Part shown: one piece after another, positions 40,940 to 53,009 of the stretch | Layout: every line of letters starts with the position of its first letter | How positions within the stretch are numbered: position 1 is the stretch's first letter | The notes under the pieces: generated by a model | Seen by the model: only the letters and a program-made list of their open reading frames with translations | What the model was told of the DNA's origin: nothing | Database searches by the model: none | Made by a program: the position numbers and the translations under genes | Assembly: GCA_944472155.2 (NCBI GenBank) | Contig: OX235272.1 | Coordinates: 89,162,020 to 89,226,019, forward strand | Source: Trichobilharzia szidati | Taxonomy: Eukaryota; Platyhelminthes; Trematoda; Strigeidida; Schistosomatidae | Length of the DNA stretch: 64,000 nucleotides | Direction: 5' to 3'

Positions 40940-41500
40940 TAAAATGATTTATATTCCATCGGGTCTTATCAACGGCTTACAACCTAAAAAGCCCCACCTA
41001 ATTTACCAGTTCTCTAGTTTTCTAGTGGGTCCTAAGCCCGGGAAAAGAGGGAATGTCGGGGCATGGGGCTGACGACCCTACCCCAGAAAATCAATCCAAT
41101 CGTTACGTAAGCTTCAAAGCACAAGAAAAATGTAAAAAACAAACTTATTCTTCGCTGGAATCGGAGAGACGAAATGACGCGGGCTGGTGTAACCCTTCGG
41201 GAAGCCAGTCAGCCAGCCTATGTGTCTTCTCTCGATGAAAGCATAAATAAGGATGGGGACATGGAATGTTCGTACAATTTACGAAGCTGGGAAGGTTGCG
41301 AAAGAAATGAAAAGTTATGACATAGAAATGCTAGGAATCTGTGAAAGCAGGTGGAATGGATGTGGACTCTTCAAGTTGTTAACTGGTGAGTCAATAATCT
41401 ACTCCGGTCACCCAGACGACAACCACGAGCACACTGAGTCAGTGAGTGACTATCATGATGTCACTAACAGCATCCCAAAAGCGCTTATGCAGTAGGAACC
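40940..41500 (+). mobile_element. RTE 5' region with endonuclease start
   Basis: 40960-41130 is the RTE 5' UTR-like segment shared with 35685-35812 and partly with the RTE-tailed SINE body (GGAAAAGAGGGAATG, then GGGGCATGGGGCTGACGACC). From 41253 the frame reads TWNVRTIYEAGKVAKEMKSY and LGICESRWNGCG, then TGESIIYSGHPDD: the N-terminus of the apurinic-type endonuclease (WNVRT, E-S/T-RW motifs) of RTE-clade LINEs. It stops near 41455. The catalytic C-terminal half and the RT are absent. Confidence 0.8.
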
Positions 41501-41960
41501 AGTCTCATTCAGGATAATGACAGTAAGATTCAGCAATACATACAACCTTAAATAGTTACAATATCAATATACAAATTTTTTGCATAATTTGAATAAATAC
41601 TTAGAAAATGGCAAACATTAATACTGCACAACTGAATACACGAGAAGTTGAGACAAGAGAAATGCAGGTGTCAATAAGCTTGTTTGTGTATATAGAAAAG
41701 TTGTAGGAATATTCCTGAGCCAAGAATGAAAGCTTGGCATTAATTAGGTTTGCAAAAACAGACAAGTTTGAAACACGTGACGGATTGAGTGACAGTTTAC
41801 AACAGGTTTGTTTTTAACGGAAAGACTGTTTGGAAAATATCTCCTGAATGATCTAATCACAGTGTTGATAGTTTTGTGAATGTTTCAACTAACTTTGTAA
41901 TTTCGATAGAATTGCACTTGCAGCACTACATGCTCTATAAGCAAATCGAAACTGGATAAG
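41501..41960. other. Non-coding stretch
   Basis: AT-rich. Nothing recognised. Confidence 0.4.
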
Positions 41961-41964
41961 TACC

Positions 41965-42560
41965 CTGTGATGTTACCTCCAACTGCATCTATAATTTACG
42001 TGCCTCGAGCAAGTACATTGGAAGGACAGAAAGAAGGCTCATGTTTAGAATATTCAGTATACGGCTATAACAGCGAATCTACTTAAATGCACAAAAGAGA
42101 TGTAGTAATCTTTCATCCTTGTAACGTATCACTTCATTACACTGATTAGTCATACATATCATAACTTTCATTGATAACTTTAACTTCTTGAGTTGCCATT
42201 TTGACGTACAAGTTAACATTGTTTATTAGATTTTTCTGTCTTCTCTCACCCCCCACTCTTTTTTTCATAGTTTGATAGCATATAAATTGATGGTAACTTA
42301 AACTAAAGAATTGTAATACTTATATTCCGGATGCGTTCATCTTATAATGTTTTCCCTATTACCTTTCAAACACTGAAGTATGAAATGTTATTATTTATAA
42401 GCATTGTACCTTCAGGTAGTGGTCTGCAGCTGATGAGAACCTGTGAAATAGAATGATATTATTTTATACTGCAAATTTCGTTTTCTTTCTCTATCGAAAT
42501 TTATCAAGGGAACCAAATGTATGAAACTTTGTAATTATATTCCTCTTTTCTCTTAGACTG
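41965..42560 (+). mobile_element. PLE-A 3' end with hammerhead-like motif
   Basis: A decayed GIY-YIG start (SSKYIGRTERRLMF-like near 42008-42050) with an internal deletion, then the 3' UTR and a hammerhead-like motif at 42423-42475: core CUGAUGA at 42430-42436, GAAA at 42445-42448, helix I with five pairs. It ends GGGAACCAAATGTATGAAA like the other lineage A tails. Confidence 0.75.
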
Positions 42561-42843
42561 TATATCATTATTTTGACATTTGTATATCACACTTTGATTT
42601 GATCCTTATTATTTGTCTTTGTTCCTGTTTAATCTCTAATTTGAATACTTCTCTCTATGGTTGTGTGTATACTGATAATGTGTTATTCAATGTGATTTTG
42701 TTTGAGTGAACTAAGGTCATCCTAACCTTGGAATGTTCGTGGGAAGTGTTGGTGTGTGATTCTTGCTGACAGAGCTTTCGTTCCCACCTTGTTGCGAATA
42801 GTCTACTTGATTCTAAATACTCATCTTGTACTTTGACTGGACT

Positions 42844-43197
42844 GTATTGTAACAACAGAAGACAAGGGCCAGGCAACAGATCGTTTATTAAGGAAATCAA
42901 CACATATTTATAGCTTTTCACATGTACATTATTATAGATTATTGTAAGCAAACAAACACAGTCTTCTGACTGGTGATTTTTCTCGTTGAACGTTAAGCTT
43001 TCATCTCTTTGTGGCCGTCTATTGAAGTTGAGGTTATCTATCTGCAAATTGTATCCGCCTACGCAAAGTCTGCTGTGATTGGTTGTTGAGTAGTCAGTCT
43101 TTGTTCTTATTTTTCTCATGACCAATATTGGGGACGTAAACATTGACGTAAATTACTGTCTACCAATTTGGCTAGCAGCCAGCTGTCACCACAGTAT
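42844..43197 (+). mobile_element. Solo LTR, 346 bp, with 4-bp target duplication
   Basis: LTR 42848-43193 starts TGTAACAACAGAAG and ends CACCACA, flanked by GTAT on both sides (42844-42847 and 43194-43197). It contains GGCCAGGCAACAGATCGTTT near its start. Homologous LTRs lie at 47226-47503 (plus) and 55754-56073 (minus). No internal region is present, so it arose by LTR-LTR recombination. A 4-bp duplication fits Ty3/gypsy-type integration. Confidence 0.8.
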
Positions 43198-43384
43198 AGC
43201 CACGCAACGGTACTGTTGAAGTAGTTTTGAGTTTTTGATGTTATTATGCTTGTTGAATAGAACTATATATGGATTTATCGAAGAATAATCGTCTTTTTCC
43301 TGTCTTTGGAGAGTTTTATGACTGCATATATCTCAAGAAAGTTCTTGTTTTTTCTTGATTACAGCTTGATTCCATACTGTATTT

Positions 43385-43450
43385 TTTGGTACAGGTATGG
43401 AATTTTCAGCATGTGTGATATTTGTCAGCTATGCAGATATCTGTTTCCCC
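43385..43450 (-). repeat. SINE-Z-like 3' tail fragment
   Basis: The minus strand reads ATCACACATGCTGAAAATTC and then TACCTGTACC, matching 37010-37045. Confidence 0.5.
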
Positions 43451-43574
43451 TGCGCAGATCACAACGAGTAGTTTTGGTCGTAACAATGTTGATGATGCAT
43501 TTAGTATATGTAATAAAATTAAACATGCCTCCTGTCAACTTGACTTATTTGACAAGGCAGATATGAACAACATG

Positions 43575-44260
43575 AGAATTCACAATGAAATATAAACAAA
43601 ATGGGGAGTTTCCCATTGTAGATTTCGAAATTCTACGAACTATAAATAGAAATATACATTGGTATATTCATCGTAAAGAATTCTGGAATGAATTGTATCG
43701 AAAAAATTTAAACAGGTTTTGTCCAGTAAGTTACAAGATAGGTCTAGGGAGGACATTGCTGTTCCACAATGAAAAGACTTTGTTCTAAAGAAAGATTTAA
43801 TGAAAAGTGTCTTCAAGACAATGGATATCCTAAAAAAAGCATTGATATACACAAGAGGATATCAAATATAAAGGCGAAATTTGATATAATAGAGTGGTAA
43901 TCGGCCATTCTAAAGCTTGGATCCCGAAGGTGATGAAGTATCTGGAAGAATTATATACGGTAAATGCCGTTTTCAAAACGAAGTTAATCAGCTGGTGGGT
44001 TAATATGCATTCTACCGAATAAATTGCTCATTGAGGCAATCTAAGGTTAACAAGTCCCTCTTTTATGTTACCTCCAAATGTATATACCAGTTAACATGTA
44101 CGTGCCAAAGCACATACATCTGACGAACAGAAAGAGATTTTCTAAACTGTATATCCAAGCATATTGGAAGTAACTTACTACTGAAAGGTGCAAATCTGTA
44201 GTAGTGCAGTCGCTCGTCACGTGGTAGACAGTGGTAGCGATTAATGAAAACTAGTAGGTT
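43575..44260 (+). pseudogene. PLE remnant, RT thumb to GIY-YIG
   Basis: An open piece NGEFPIVDFEILRTINRNIH, HRKEFWNELYRKNLNRFCPV and SYKIGLGRTLLFHNEKTL (43585-43788) corresponds to the palm-thumb region of a PLE RT. After frameshifts come SKCIYQLTCTCQSTYI and RTERDFLNCISKHI near 44070-44150, with a stop where YIG-R should continue. The order is collinear with a full PLE; the sequence is inactive. Confidence 0.75.
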
Positions 44261-45999
44261 ATTGATTTGTAGCTTTTGTTTGAAAATGACTAATTTGACT
44301 TTGATTCCCATTATGTCATTTAGAGAATTACTGAAACTCAAGGAGCACTGATTAGCAATTTCATTCTAATTTGGGACACTTCATAAACATTCACTCATAA
44401 ATGCTTACTGATGTTTTCCCTCGACATGCCTTTCTTCAAAGGTCCAGTCAGGATCTATGACTGGTAGTGTCAGTCAAATCGTTTATACGAACACTTAGAT
44501 GCTTATTAAGTTGAACGATAGCCATATCACATCCCAAACTAGCATTTATTGTGAGATACTGTGAATAATATCTCGACACAACGACTGAATGGTAACATGG
44601 TCATGAAGAAAGGAGGCAGATGTGCACTCCTCTAGATAGAACAGTTTACCAATACTGATTAGTTCTTAATGGTTGTCTATTCAGTGAAGTTTGGGGAAGA
44701 GTTCTGTGCTGAAATGAACAAACATTCGATTATTCTCTGAACACCTCTCTTCTCTGTTCATTCATTCAATGAGAGGAGGATTGAAATTACCAGTCAGAAT
44801 TGATTACATAAACGCTTCTATGAATACCTGTTGTCCAGGACGGTAGTACTTATGTAAGTATCACTTAAGCAATATCTCTACACCTAGATTTCTGTTGAAC
44901 GCATTTGCAGTCTCTGTTTTTTCAGGAGGTAGTTACATTGTGACACTTTCTATAGTCTGTAAATATTCAGTTCAACGGAATGTCTCTAAAATCCGATGCA
45001 CGAAATAATTACTCTGTTAAGTATTTGTGATTTCATTTGTGATGTTAGATGTTTATGAAATATTTAACTTGTTATCAAAAACACACTTGTGATTATTTAT
45101 TTTCATCCTGCAGTTGATATTTATGTTGGAACAAGTATGTAATAAACAAAGGTGTTTTCACAATTCTGAATGAGTACTTGACCACAATTGTATGTGTGTG
45201 TATGTGTGCGCGCTGTGGTTTACGCATATATATTAGAGGAAACACTGATGAACTAACAAAACACAATCAAGGTTTCTCAAATTTTCTTCATTTCTGATAA
45301 ATATCAATCCCGGGAATCACGTCAGATATCCCTTTTTCAAAAAATGACTGAAAACCAACAAACAGTTTGAGTAATGTTTATTGACGTGTTGGAGCAGCAA
45401 ATATAAGAACTCGTTTCAGCATTATTATTATTATTATTATAACTATTACTATTAATATTACTCAGTTCTCAATTCTTGATATATTTAAGTTCTTTCTCTA
45501 ATGATTAATTGTTTATCTAAATGATGTAATTGGAGCGTAATGTATTTTATCTTAATTTCAATCTCTCATACTCCCTCTCCTCTTATCTATTTGAACATGA
45601 CCTGGAAAACATTCACATGTGTCGCTTCGCATGCTTAATGTAGTGTAGTTTATTTGCTTATCAATATTATATCTCTCAGTGTATTTGCAATAGTATATAT
45701 ATATATATCCCTGTATGTAGAGTATTCAGTTGAAGAGTTCTACTGAAATTCGATGAATTCATTAAATTCTACTTTATTAACTTTTGTGGGTTGTTTTAAA
45801 TAAGAATATGATTTAGGCACTCTTATGATTATGATTTCTCAACAAAAATAATTTTATTTGATATGACACACCTTTTATTTACTGATGATATTTGGAGCAC
45901 AATTGATTATTCATAATCATACTTACGTTCTCATATGGCTTTCAGATTTTGTTTGCTTAATTTTCAAGAGTTAATTAGCAGGGAGTTGATTTATTTCCT
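44261..45999. other. Non-coding AT-rich stretch with simple repeats
   Basis: Contains (TTA)n at about 45422-45440, a GT-rich tract near 45190-45212 and a (TA)n tract near 45693-45708. No gene or element recognised. Confidence 0.5.
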
Positions 46000-46300
46000 A
46001 TTTGGTCACGAACTGATGTGAGAACCACTGAAAACAAGGAAGTGCTGGACAGATGTTTTGTTCTAGTTTGGCACTCTTCAGCAGTACTTAGTCACAGTTC
46101 CACCTGGGATCGAATCTATGATCTTGGGTCCCAGTGGCTGAATGGTATACGAGCTTGCCTTGTAAGCGGAAGGTCCTGGGTTCGAATCTCAGTAGGTGCG
46201 CACTGCCAATGATTCCCAAACTAAGCTGACGAGACAGTTGTCCAGTACTCCCTGGTTTTCAGTGGTTCTCTAACTAATATCAATCCGTGATCAACTCCTA
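46000..46300. mobile_element. Hammerhead SINE foldback with well-kept tRNA-Thr-like head
   Basis: A minus-orientation ribozyme arm (46015-46110) faces a plus-orientation unit. The head has box A TGGCTGAATGG at 46135-46145, a CTTGTAA anticodon loop (UGU) at 46159-46165 and box B GGTTCGAATC at 46179-46188, then a degenerate plus-strand ribozyme to about 46250 and the tail. On minus the core CUGAAGA is intact, but GAAA has become AAAA. Confidence 0.75.
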
Positions 46301-46539
46301 TAAATATCTGTTGATTTTCTGCATAAACGATCTGTTGCCTGGTCCTTGTCTTCTGTCGTTACAATATAATTGACGAGATTAAGTAAAACTAAACTACTGA
46401 GTCAACTTAAGAACGGTGATAATGAGGAGTAGAAATGCGATAGGGGGTGAGGAGGCGGAAAATAACATAATTGAAAAAATAAAAGGAATTTACGTATCCA
46501 TTGGTAAGACAGATCAGGTCCAATGTAGGTTCAGTTACT

Positions 46540-47060
46540 GAACAAAATTCTTTTATAAGCAGAGTTCGGGATTAAGCATGTAGACTGTTATTGCTCCTGC
46601 TCTTTGAAGAATTTTGATTCGTACTCCTTTAGCAAAATCCGTAGGGATTCTGTAGGTGACTTTGAAGTTGGTTTCCAGGTTTGCTTGGTGTCTAAATTCG
46701 GTTAGGGGTTCAAGGGTAGAACTGCAGTGAGATCTTTTTTCTGCTTTATAAGACAATGAAGGTAAATGTTCGATAATACGTTTGGATAGGAAACATTGAG
46801 TACGGTTGGCATACCTAGCTCTACAGGAGCAGGTGAATTGAAAGATACACATTGATGCAGCAAGCAGTGGTAGCTTATCCTTTACGTTCATTCGAATCAT
46901 TGGTTTTGTAGAGAAGGTGAGTCGAACTTCAGCTGCAAAGAAGGTTTTGTTCAACGAACGGGACAGACGACTTCTCAGTATTTCGGCCGATCAGTCTGAG
47001 TTGAACTGTAGATTCAGGAAGAGAAGTCTTAAAGGGGGTAGAAAAACACTTGTAATTATG
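46540..47060 (-). pseudogene. PLE GIY-YIG domain, lineage D
   Basis: The minus-strand frame reads AAEVRLTFSTKPMIRMNVKD, MCIFQFTCSCRARYANRTQ (the YIGRT position reads YANRT) and KRIIEHLPSL, then NLETNFKVTYRIPTDFAKGV, KILQRAGAITVYMLNPELC. The linker and nuclease core are full length, but the YIG isoleucine-glycine is replaced by AN. Upstream RT sequence is lost. Confidence 0.75.
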
Positions 47061-47221
47061 GATTTACTGTTGGTTACCAGCCGCCTACTTATATACTAAT
47101 TCAATCCGTGGGTGTTGTTCAAAGTCTAATAATTATAGCTGCAATATAATATCGTTCGCATGTGACTTAGCAAATGAGGTAAACTTCAGTTTCACTGAAT
47201 GTTATGCATGCTATGGACGTG

Positions 47222-47507
47222 TAAGTGTAACGACAGAAGATAAGGGCCAGGCAACAGATCGTTTATTGAGGAAATCAACAGATATTTATATATATTTTTA
47301 TGCACATTATTGTTCGTTATTGTTAGCAGAGAGGTAACGTCTTCTGATTGGTTGTTTTCCTGCTGAAGGTGATTCTGTCATCTCTTTGTTGCCGTTTCTT
47401 AGATAGTCCGGCGATATATCTGCTAATCGTATCCGCCCACGCAAAGTCTTTGTTCTTATTTTTCTCATCCTCAAGATTTGGCTAGCAGACAGCTCTCACC
47501 ACATAAG
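47222..47507 (+). mobile_element. Solo LTR, 278 bp, with 4-bp target duplication
   Basis: LTR 47226-47503 starts TGTAACGACAGAAG and ends CACCACA, with TAAG on both sides (47222-47225 and 47504-47507). Same family as 42848-43193, with internal deletions. Different target duplications show the two are independent insertions, not one element. Confidence 0.85.
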
Positions 47508-47825
47508 ATTTTCCGAATTTATTGACTGCAATATACAACATATATCTTCATGAGCTGTAAGAGCATTTTGATGCTCATGAGAGCCTTCATCTCATCATCC
47601 CATCAAGTTTTAAGCTAATCGACCTGTAGATCTCCTCACCTTATCATTGTTGTTTTTCGGAGATAAATGTTTCAGAGGAGCTGTGAAGCTGGTAAACCTA
47701 CACGAAACAAGTGTCCAAAATAACAGTAAGCCTGAGGAACATATAGGCATAGATGAGGATTCTCACCATCGTCTAACAACCATTGATTTTAATTCATTTC
47801 GGTCAATTAAAATATGAAGATCAGA

Positions 47826-48075
47826 TCTTAGATGGTTGGAGGCAATCGGCCACAAAGAAGCCTTGAACCTAGGTTTCGTGCTAGTTGGCACTCACCAGTC
47901 AGAAAGGCGTATATGCAACTTCGAAGGAACTCATGTCCCTTGTGAGATTCGAAACCGCGTCACCCAGTGAGTACTGCAGTCAGAGACGTTACTATTGAGC
48001 TATTCAGGCTCGCAAATGACCTCCTGTAAGACTGTACTGGATGCTTTGATTGGACACTAGTAACTAGTGTCCAAT
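47826..48075 (-). mobile_element. Hammerhead SINE, tRNA-Cys-like head, minus strand
   Basis: Head on minus with TGAATAGCTCAATAG, CTGACTGCAG and GGTTTCGAATC (about 48008-47950). The ribozyme at about 47855-47905 has helix II GUGC/GCAC and GAAA but the expanded core CUGACUGGUGA. A short inverted repeat, GACACTAGT/ACTAGTGTC, lies at 48053-48076. Confidence 0.7.
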
Positions 48076-48299
48076 CAGGAGATCAGATCTGCTGAACAAC
48101 ATTTATTCGAAAAGAATGTAATCAGTGATAGCCAGTCTAGTTCGATTCAATTGACTGAAGTGAATTAAACAGTGAAAAAGAGGAAGGCATTCACCAAACA
48201 GTGGTCAACTTCAAACTTAATAGAATGTTAAAGTATGAATTCTTAAAAGGATATCCAAATATGATAATTTCCTTTTAACTATGTTGTGTGTATTCCTGA

Positions 48300-48740
48300 C
48301 ATTGATAAGTTTCAAGTTTAACCACGGGTTGATATCAGTTAGAAAATCAGAGAGTACTGGACAGCTGTTTCGTCCTAGTTTAGGACACTTCAGTAGCAAT
48401 AACCCACTGACGTTTGAACCTAGGACCTTCCGGTTACAAGCCAAGCTGGTAGATCAGTCAACCACTGTGACTTGATCCAATGGCCCATGAATTCAAGCTT
48501 CTACCAGTTTGTGATTTTAGTCCGACCACCACCAGTCAATGTTATCGGTGAGTATTTTTCCCCACACCCAACCTGGTGGACCGCACCGATCACAAGTTCT
48601 CACTAGAATTGAAGTCAACTTCGTTCTGTAGCCAATCACTAGTGAGCATCAGATTAATTTTCAAGAGTTAGTATGTGGATTTGTCTCAAGCATGACTACG
48701 GATTGATACCAATTAGGGAACTTAGCCATAAGTACACTTT
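48300..48740 (-). mobile_element. Hammerhead SINE, tRNA-Thr-like family, tandem 1.2 units
   Basis: The plus-strand tail marker TTTCAAGTTTAACCACGG (48309) recurs as TCTCAAGCATGACTACGG (48680), about 371 bp apart. The ribozyme (about 48352-48402) keeps helix II, GAAA, ACAGCUGU and CAGUAC, but the core is shortened (CUGAAGU with helix I lost). Confidence 0.65.
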
Positions 48741-48939
48741 CATCCACTTTATTTCACCAACATCAGCTTAAATGAAAATTCGCCTTTAAAAACATTATTA
48801 GTCACTTTCTGTAGAAAAAAAATCATGCGATGTTTAACAGATTCAAAGTCAACTTTATCTAAGAAAGTCATGGTAACCAGATGGTATCACTATATTGCGT
48901 AGAATGTACAAACCATATGAGGTGAGAACTGAACGTTCG

Positions 48940-49180
48940 TCGACGTCATTGATTGGAGGTGGTGCTGCATCACGAATCGACAAGGATTTTAATTCATCCA
49001 GTACCCCTGAATGGTCAATCGATCCGCCCCATAACCTGGAAGTCCCATGTTCCACTCCTTGTAAGGGTCATTTGTGCTCACTGCTGCTATGGTCTCAAAC
49101 TGTGACGAAACAGCTTTCCGGTGCTCTATGCTTCTCCATAACTGACGCAATTAATCAAAATTCCCCTACGAAACCTGGAA
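48940..49180 (+). mobile_element. Decayed hammerhead SINE
   Basis: Only the 3' portion is readable: CTCAAACTGTGACGAAACAG near 49093, GGTGCTCTATG, and a tail with CCATAACTGACGC. The core CUGANGA cannot be found. Confidence 0.45.
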
Positions 49181-49589
49181 ATCAGAATAACAGAGATACG
49201 CGTCTGGTTTTAATATGGCACACCGTTGAACCGAACATTTTCACATGCTTATAGACTGTGATTATCTAAGGAGAATTATCTACACACATTAATGGAAGCG
49301 GAATAATTCTGACTCTACAAATATTTTCAAATAATACTCACATTTATTAGAGAAATAAGGCAAGATAAGAAAAATCAAAAAAAAAAATAAAGTAAACATT
49401 GATTTCTGAAAGTCGGGTCATATTTCATAAGATAGAAAATTCAGCCAAAAAAAAAGTGAAATAATCTGTTGTGTTTTATATATGCATGGGAGATTATTAG
49501 TGAACTAGAATATGTACATATTAATTCTGAGTTAGTAGACTTTGTCTCATATATGCATATTCTGGCTTACAAATAAGCAGAATTAGATT
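49181..49589. other. Non-coding stretch
   Basis: A-rich DNA including A-runs near 49378. Nothing recognised. Confidence 0.45.
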
Positions 49590-49990
49590 GTGATGGGACA
49601 CTAGTTAGGAACTAGTGTAATGTGTCTAGTCCTTTCTTTGGTGCAGACTGAATTCTATCAGTCAGGTTTGCAATGTGGCCACCATTCTAGGTGGCTCACC
49701 ATCACGGTGCACTTTGAATTGTTGGTATTAATGGTTGGAGACAATCGGCAGGAAGCCTAGCCTGACCTAGGTTTCGTGCTAGTTGGCACTCGTCAGCAAG
49801 GCGTATCTGCGACCTTGAAGGAACTCATGTCCCTTCAAGGTTGCTGCAGCAGCACTGGGTGAGTCAGGTTCGGATCTCAGAAGGGACATAAGTTCCTTCA
49901 AGGCTGCAGATACGCCTTGCTGACTGGTGAGTGCCAGCTAGCATGAAACCTTGGGTGGAAGGCTTCCTGCCTCCAACCATCTAATATCAA
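49590..49990. mobile_element. Hammerhead SINE foldback, tRNA-Cys family
   Basis: A minus-orientation distal tail (49590-49735) and ribozyme arm (49735-49845) are followed by a shortened centre with box-B-like GGTTCGGATC (about 49867) and a plus-orientation ribozyme arm (49885-49985). The minus ribozyme has an intact core CUGACGA, GUGC/GCAC and ACCUAGGU, but helix I is disrupted by deletion. The plus copy has the expanded core. Confidence 0.7.
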
Positions 49991-50079
49991 CAGAATCAGA
50001 TTGTCTCCGGAGATCACATAGTTGGAGTCACGAGGAAATATATGGTTATCTTATTCACATGGAGGATTTCAAGAGGTCA

Positions 50080-50180
50080 GATCATTTTAGAGTTGATGTT
50101 GAAAATGCTGTCTAGAAGGACAATATGACGTTCGCGATTAAATTATCCACCTCAGATAACGAGACCAAAACCATGTAGTA
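50080..50180 (+). mobile_element. PLE-B terminal-repeat relic
   Basis: Matches the PLE-B tail (TGTCTAGAAGGACAATATGA, then GCGATTAAATTA and AACGAGACCAAAACC). The hammerhead-like core is lost. Confidence 0.5.
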
Positions 50181-50439
50181 ATAATAGTAATAATGACGGC
50201 TTTACTCCAAACAAGAGGTTTGACAAAATTTGGAATTTTCAGCACTTTTCATTTAATTTTCTCTTTACATTCAGACATTACGAGGAGAAAATAATTACCA
50301 GGATATTTTGATTGGTAATAATTTCAATAATGTTAGAATATTAGTATAAGATTAAAACTAAGATTGGATAGGAACAGTGACAACAGGATATTAATGATTG
50401 AAGGAATAAGGAGGGCTGTTTACTCAGTGTAAGTGTAGA

Positions 50440-50870
50440 ACTTGGGCACTGAGACACAATGTAATTCCCTATTAGATAAGTTTGTTTTAATAATAACACA
50501 GTGATGCAGTATTAACAACTGGATGACTTTTCGAGAGTGACAGCATTAAACAGTAATGTAGTTAGGTGGAGGGAGAGCGTTATTCACTGAAGCTTTGTTT
50601 TTGATCGGCTCAACACCATACACGTGCGGTTGGAATGACGCAACACCTATACCGGAGATATGCAAAACGGCAACTAACAAACAAAAAAGGGAAGTTGGAG
50701 AAACAGAAAGGGAAAAAACAATATATACAAGACAAAGTGCGAAACCGTGTGACTAACGTGACATGCTTATGAGCAATAATTTTTTGCTCGAAACCTTGTC
50801 ATCCAGTTGTTAATACTCCATAGCTGTGTGATAGTTAAAATAAACTTATCTAATAAGGAACTGTTTGTCA
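50440..50870. repeat. Repeat Y, uninterrupted copy with terminal inverted repeats
   Basis: The left end (50440-50540, minus) and right end (50780-50870, plus) are inverted copies containing GTCATCCAGTTGTTAATACT, CTGTGTGAT and AATAAACTTATCTAAT. The middle (TAGGTGGAGG, ACACGTGCGG, CGGAGATATG) encodes nothing recognisable. It could be a non-autonomous DNA transposon, but no target duplication was identified. Confidence 0.6.
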
Positions 50871-50909
50871 GTAAGTTAGCTAGTTTCATACCTAACACTA
50901 TTCTTATCA

Positions 50910-51479
50910 CATAAAATGCGTGGCAAATAGGGTATTTCAAGTTATATATGTCCAAACCAAGTTCACTTTTAACAGTTTGAAAAAATTTGGGCATTGGGTA
51001 TATGATATTCATTATAATAAAGGTTGCTTATTGTATTTCCCAATGAATGAAAAACAAAACGATATTGCTTTTACTGACGTCTCGATATTTAATGCTGCTG
51101 CTAATAGCCTAATCAAAGTATTATTAAACCAGAATTTACAAAATCTCAGAATATATATAACAAAGAGTTAGGGGGTGAGAAAATAGACTTAGGTCAAGTT
51201 AAAGGGACATATTGAAAGTCAAAATAACAATGAAGATCACTAAACCAAATAACAAAGATAATGGTACATCTGTTATGATAACAAAACAAAGTTTACTAAC
51301 TTGATCATCGTTCATCAGTCTGGGGTCATTTTTCGTTGTCAAGTTGGTCAGTTGGTAAAGATAACAAAACCAAGTGTAGATTGTTGGATTTGATCAGTGT
51401 GTAAAATTATAAAAGCAGTGTGTGTTTACATAGTGAACTTGCTTATCACATTCGTGTTGATTTTGTCACTTCATGGGGG
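50910..51479. other. Unassigned stretch, short plus frame
   Basis: An 83-codon plus frame at 50920-51171 (KFGHWVYDIHYNKGCLLYFP) has no recognised domain. It could be part of a PLE N-terminal region, since PLE remnants adjoin, but I cannot support that. Confidence 0.3.
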
Positions 51480-52600
51480 AGGGAGGTGTTGTAACCAGGT
51501 CAGATTCTGTTTTAGTCCATCATTCCTATTCAGACAGTTTGGATTCCATTTGATATGAAGTGCTTCTGATGATATTAGACGTTCTTTGTGATTTGTGAAG
51601 TTTTTCTGGATTATTTCAATATTGTCACAATCAATTTTGTGGCCTGATCCTATAGCGTGTAGATGGCTGATAATTTTTCAAGCTTTTCTAGTTCAACCGG
51701 ATTTCTCGGTGGTCAGACAGATGCTCTACAGTGTTCATTTCTTCTGATTTTGATTTCTCTCTGGCGATGTTTGTCCGATGTATATCGCATCACATTCCAA
51801 GCATTTTATTTTATATACACAATTAGATAGAGAATCTTTAGGGATTTGGTCTTTTATATGGACAAGGTTGTTTCGTAGTGTGTCTGATGTTTTGAAGAAA
51901 ACTCTGATGTCAAGCTTATTGAGTACTCTTCTGATATCTATCATCTGACGTCCCTGATCTATATAGAATGACAACTGTTGAGGTCCACGTTTTCAGAATA
52001 CGTCTTCGATCATACTTGATGTCAGCGTTGATTTTGTTGATGAAGTTCCTTGGGTAGTTTTTCTGCTTGAGAGTTTCAGTAATGTTTGATATTTCTTCTT
52101 CTTTTTCTTTCTCATCCGTTATCAGAGAGTGTGCTCGTCTAAGAAGACTTGAAACAACTGATACCTTGTGCTGATGGGGTGTGATGATCTGAAGTCTAAA
52201 TATTTATTGGAGTGGGTTTTCTTCCTGAATATAGATATATATTGAAATATACGTTTTCCCTCCTCTTAACTAGGCAGGCAGTCTAGAAATGGTAGTTCAC
52301 CGACGTCTGATTCTGCTTCCGAAGTAAACTGGATTCTGGGAGATACACAGTTTATTTTCTCCAGGAATGAACTGTGTAGATCTCGTTTTAGCACTACAAA
52401 AGTATCATCTACATATCTTAACCATATTTTAGGAGTGAGTATGCTTGAAAAGATGTTATTGGGAAATACAAAAACCTTTATTATAAGGGTATTTCAAGGT
52501 TTTTATATTTAGTTGTCCAAGGACAAAGTCCCTTATAATTACTTCTAGTCCTAACCGATGAGATGGAAGAGGAGATTTGTGAATAAAGAGGATACTCAAA
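51480..52600 (-). pseudogene. PLE RT and GIY-YIG remnant, lineage E
   Basis: Minus strand from about 52440: KIWLRYVDDTFVVLKRDLHS (RT catalytic YVDD), then INCVSPRIQFTSEAESDVGE and LPFLDCL. A frameshifted stretch follows, then IDQGRQMIDIRRVLNKLDIR and SNCVYKIKCLECDAIYIGQT (51840-51775), a GIY-YIG start with an intact YIGQT. Upstream to 52600 there is weaker similarity to the RT fingers. It is the only copy here that retains both catalytic signatures. Confidence 0.75.
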
Positions 52601-53009
52601 GTTAGACAAGATAATATTCGCTGACTTATTACAGCAGTTCAAGTTTCCGTGCATAACAGTTTTAACAAGTTGGTTTAGTAGTACCTCATTCCCCCTACTG
52701 ACAGCTTTTAGTGCCCTTCACTGTGTAACAAAGTCAAGGGTATCTAAATAACCCAGGAAAGATTATGGGGGTGAGCAATAAATAAGATTAAGTAGAATAC
52801 AAGAATCAATAAAATGTAGAAGTAGAGACTAAGTGACACCAGGTTGTCTTAACCTCTCTACCTAGAAGGTTAGACGAAATATCTCTCTAGAAATTGACAT
52901 GATGTTGGAAGACCAGGAAATACTAGAGTAATGACATAATCCAAGTTATTTAACATTCGAATTAACATTCGAATACAGTACCATCTATGATACAAGAATG
53001 GTGAGAATC
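52601..53009. other. Non-coding stretch
   Basis: Nothing recognised. It ends at the target duplication of the RTE insertion. Confidence 0.4.

Noticed and set aside
42848..47503. A single 4.6-kb LTR retrotransposon bounded by the two plus-strand LTRs
   Set aside because: The two LTRs have different flanking duplications (GTAT and TAAG), and the DNA between holds PLE and SINE pieces but no gag-pol.
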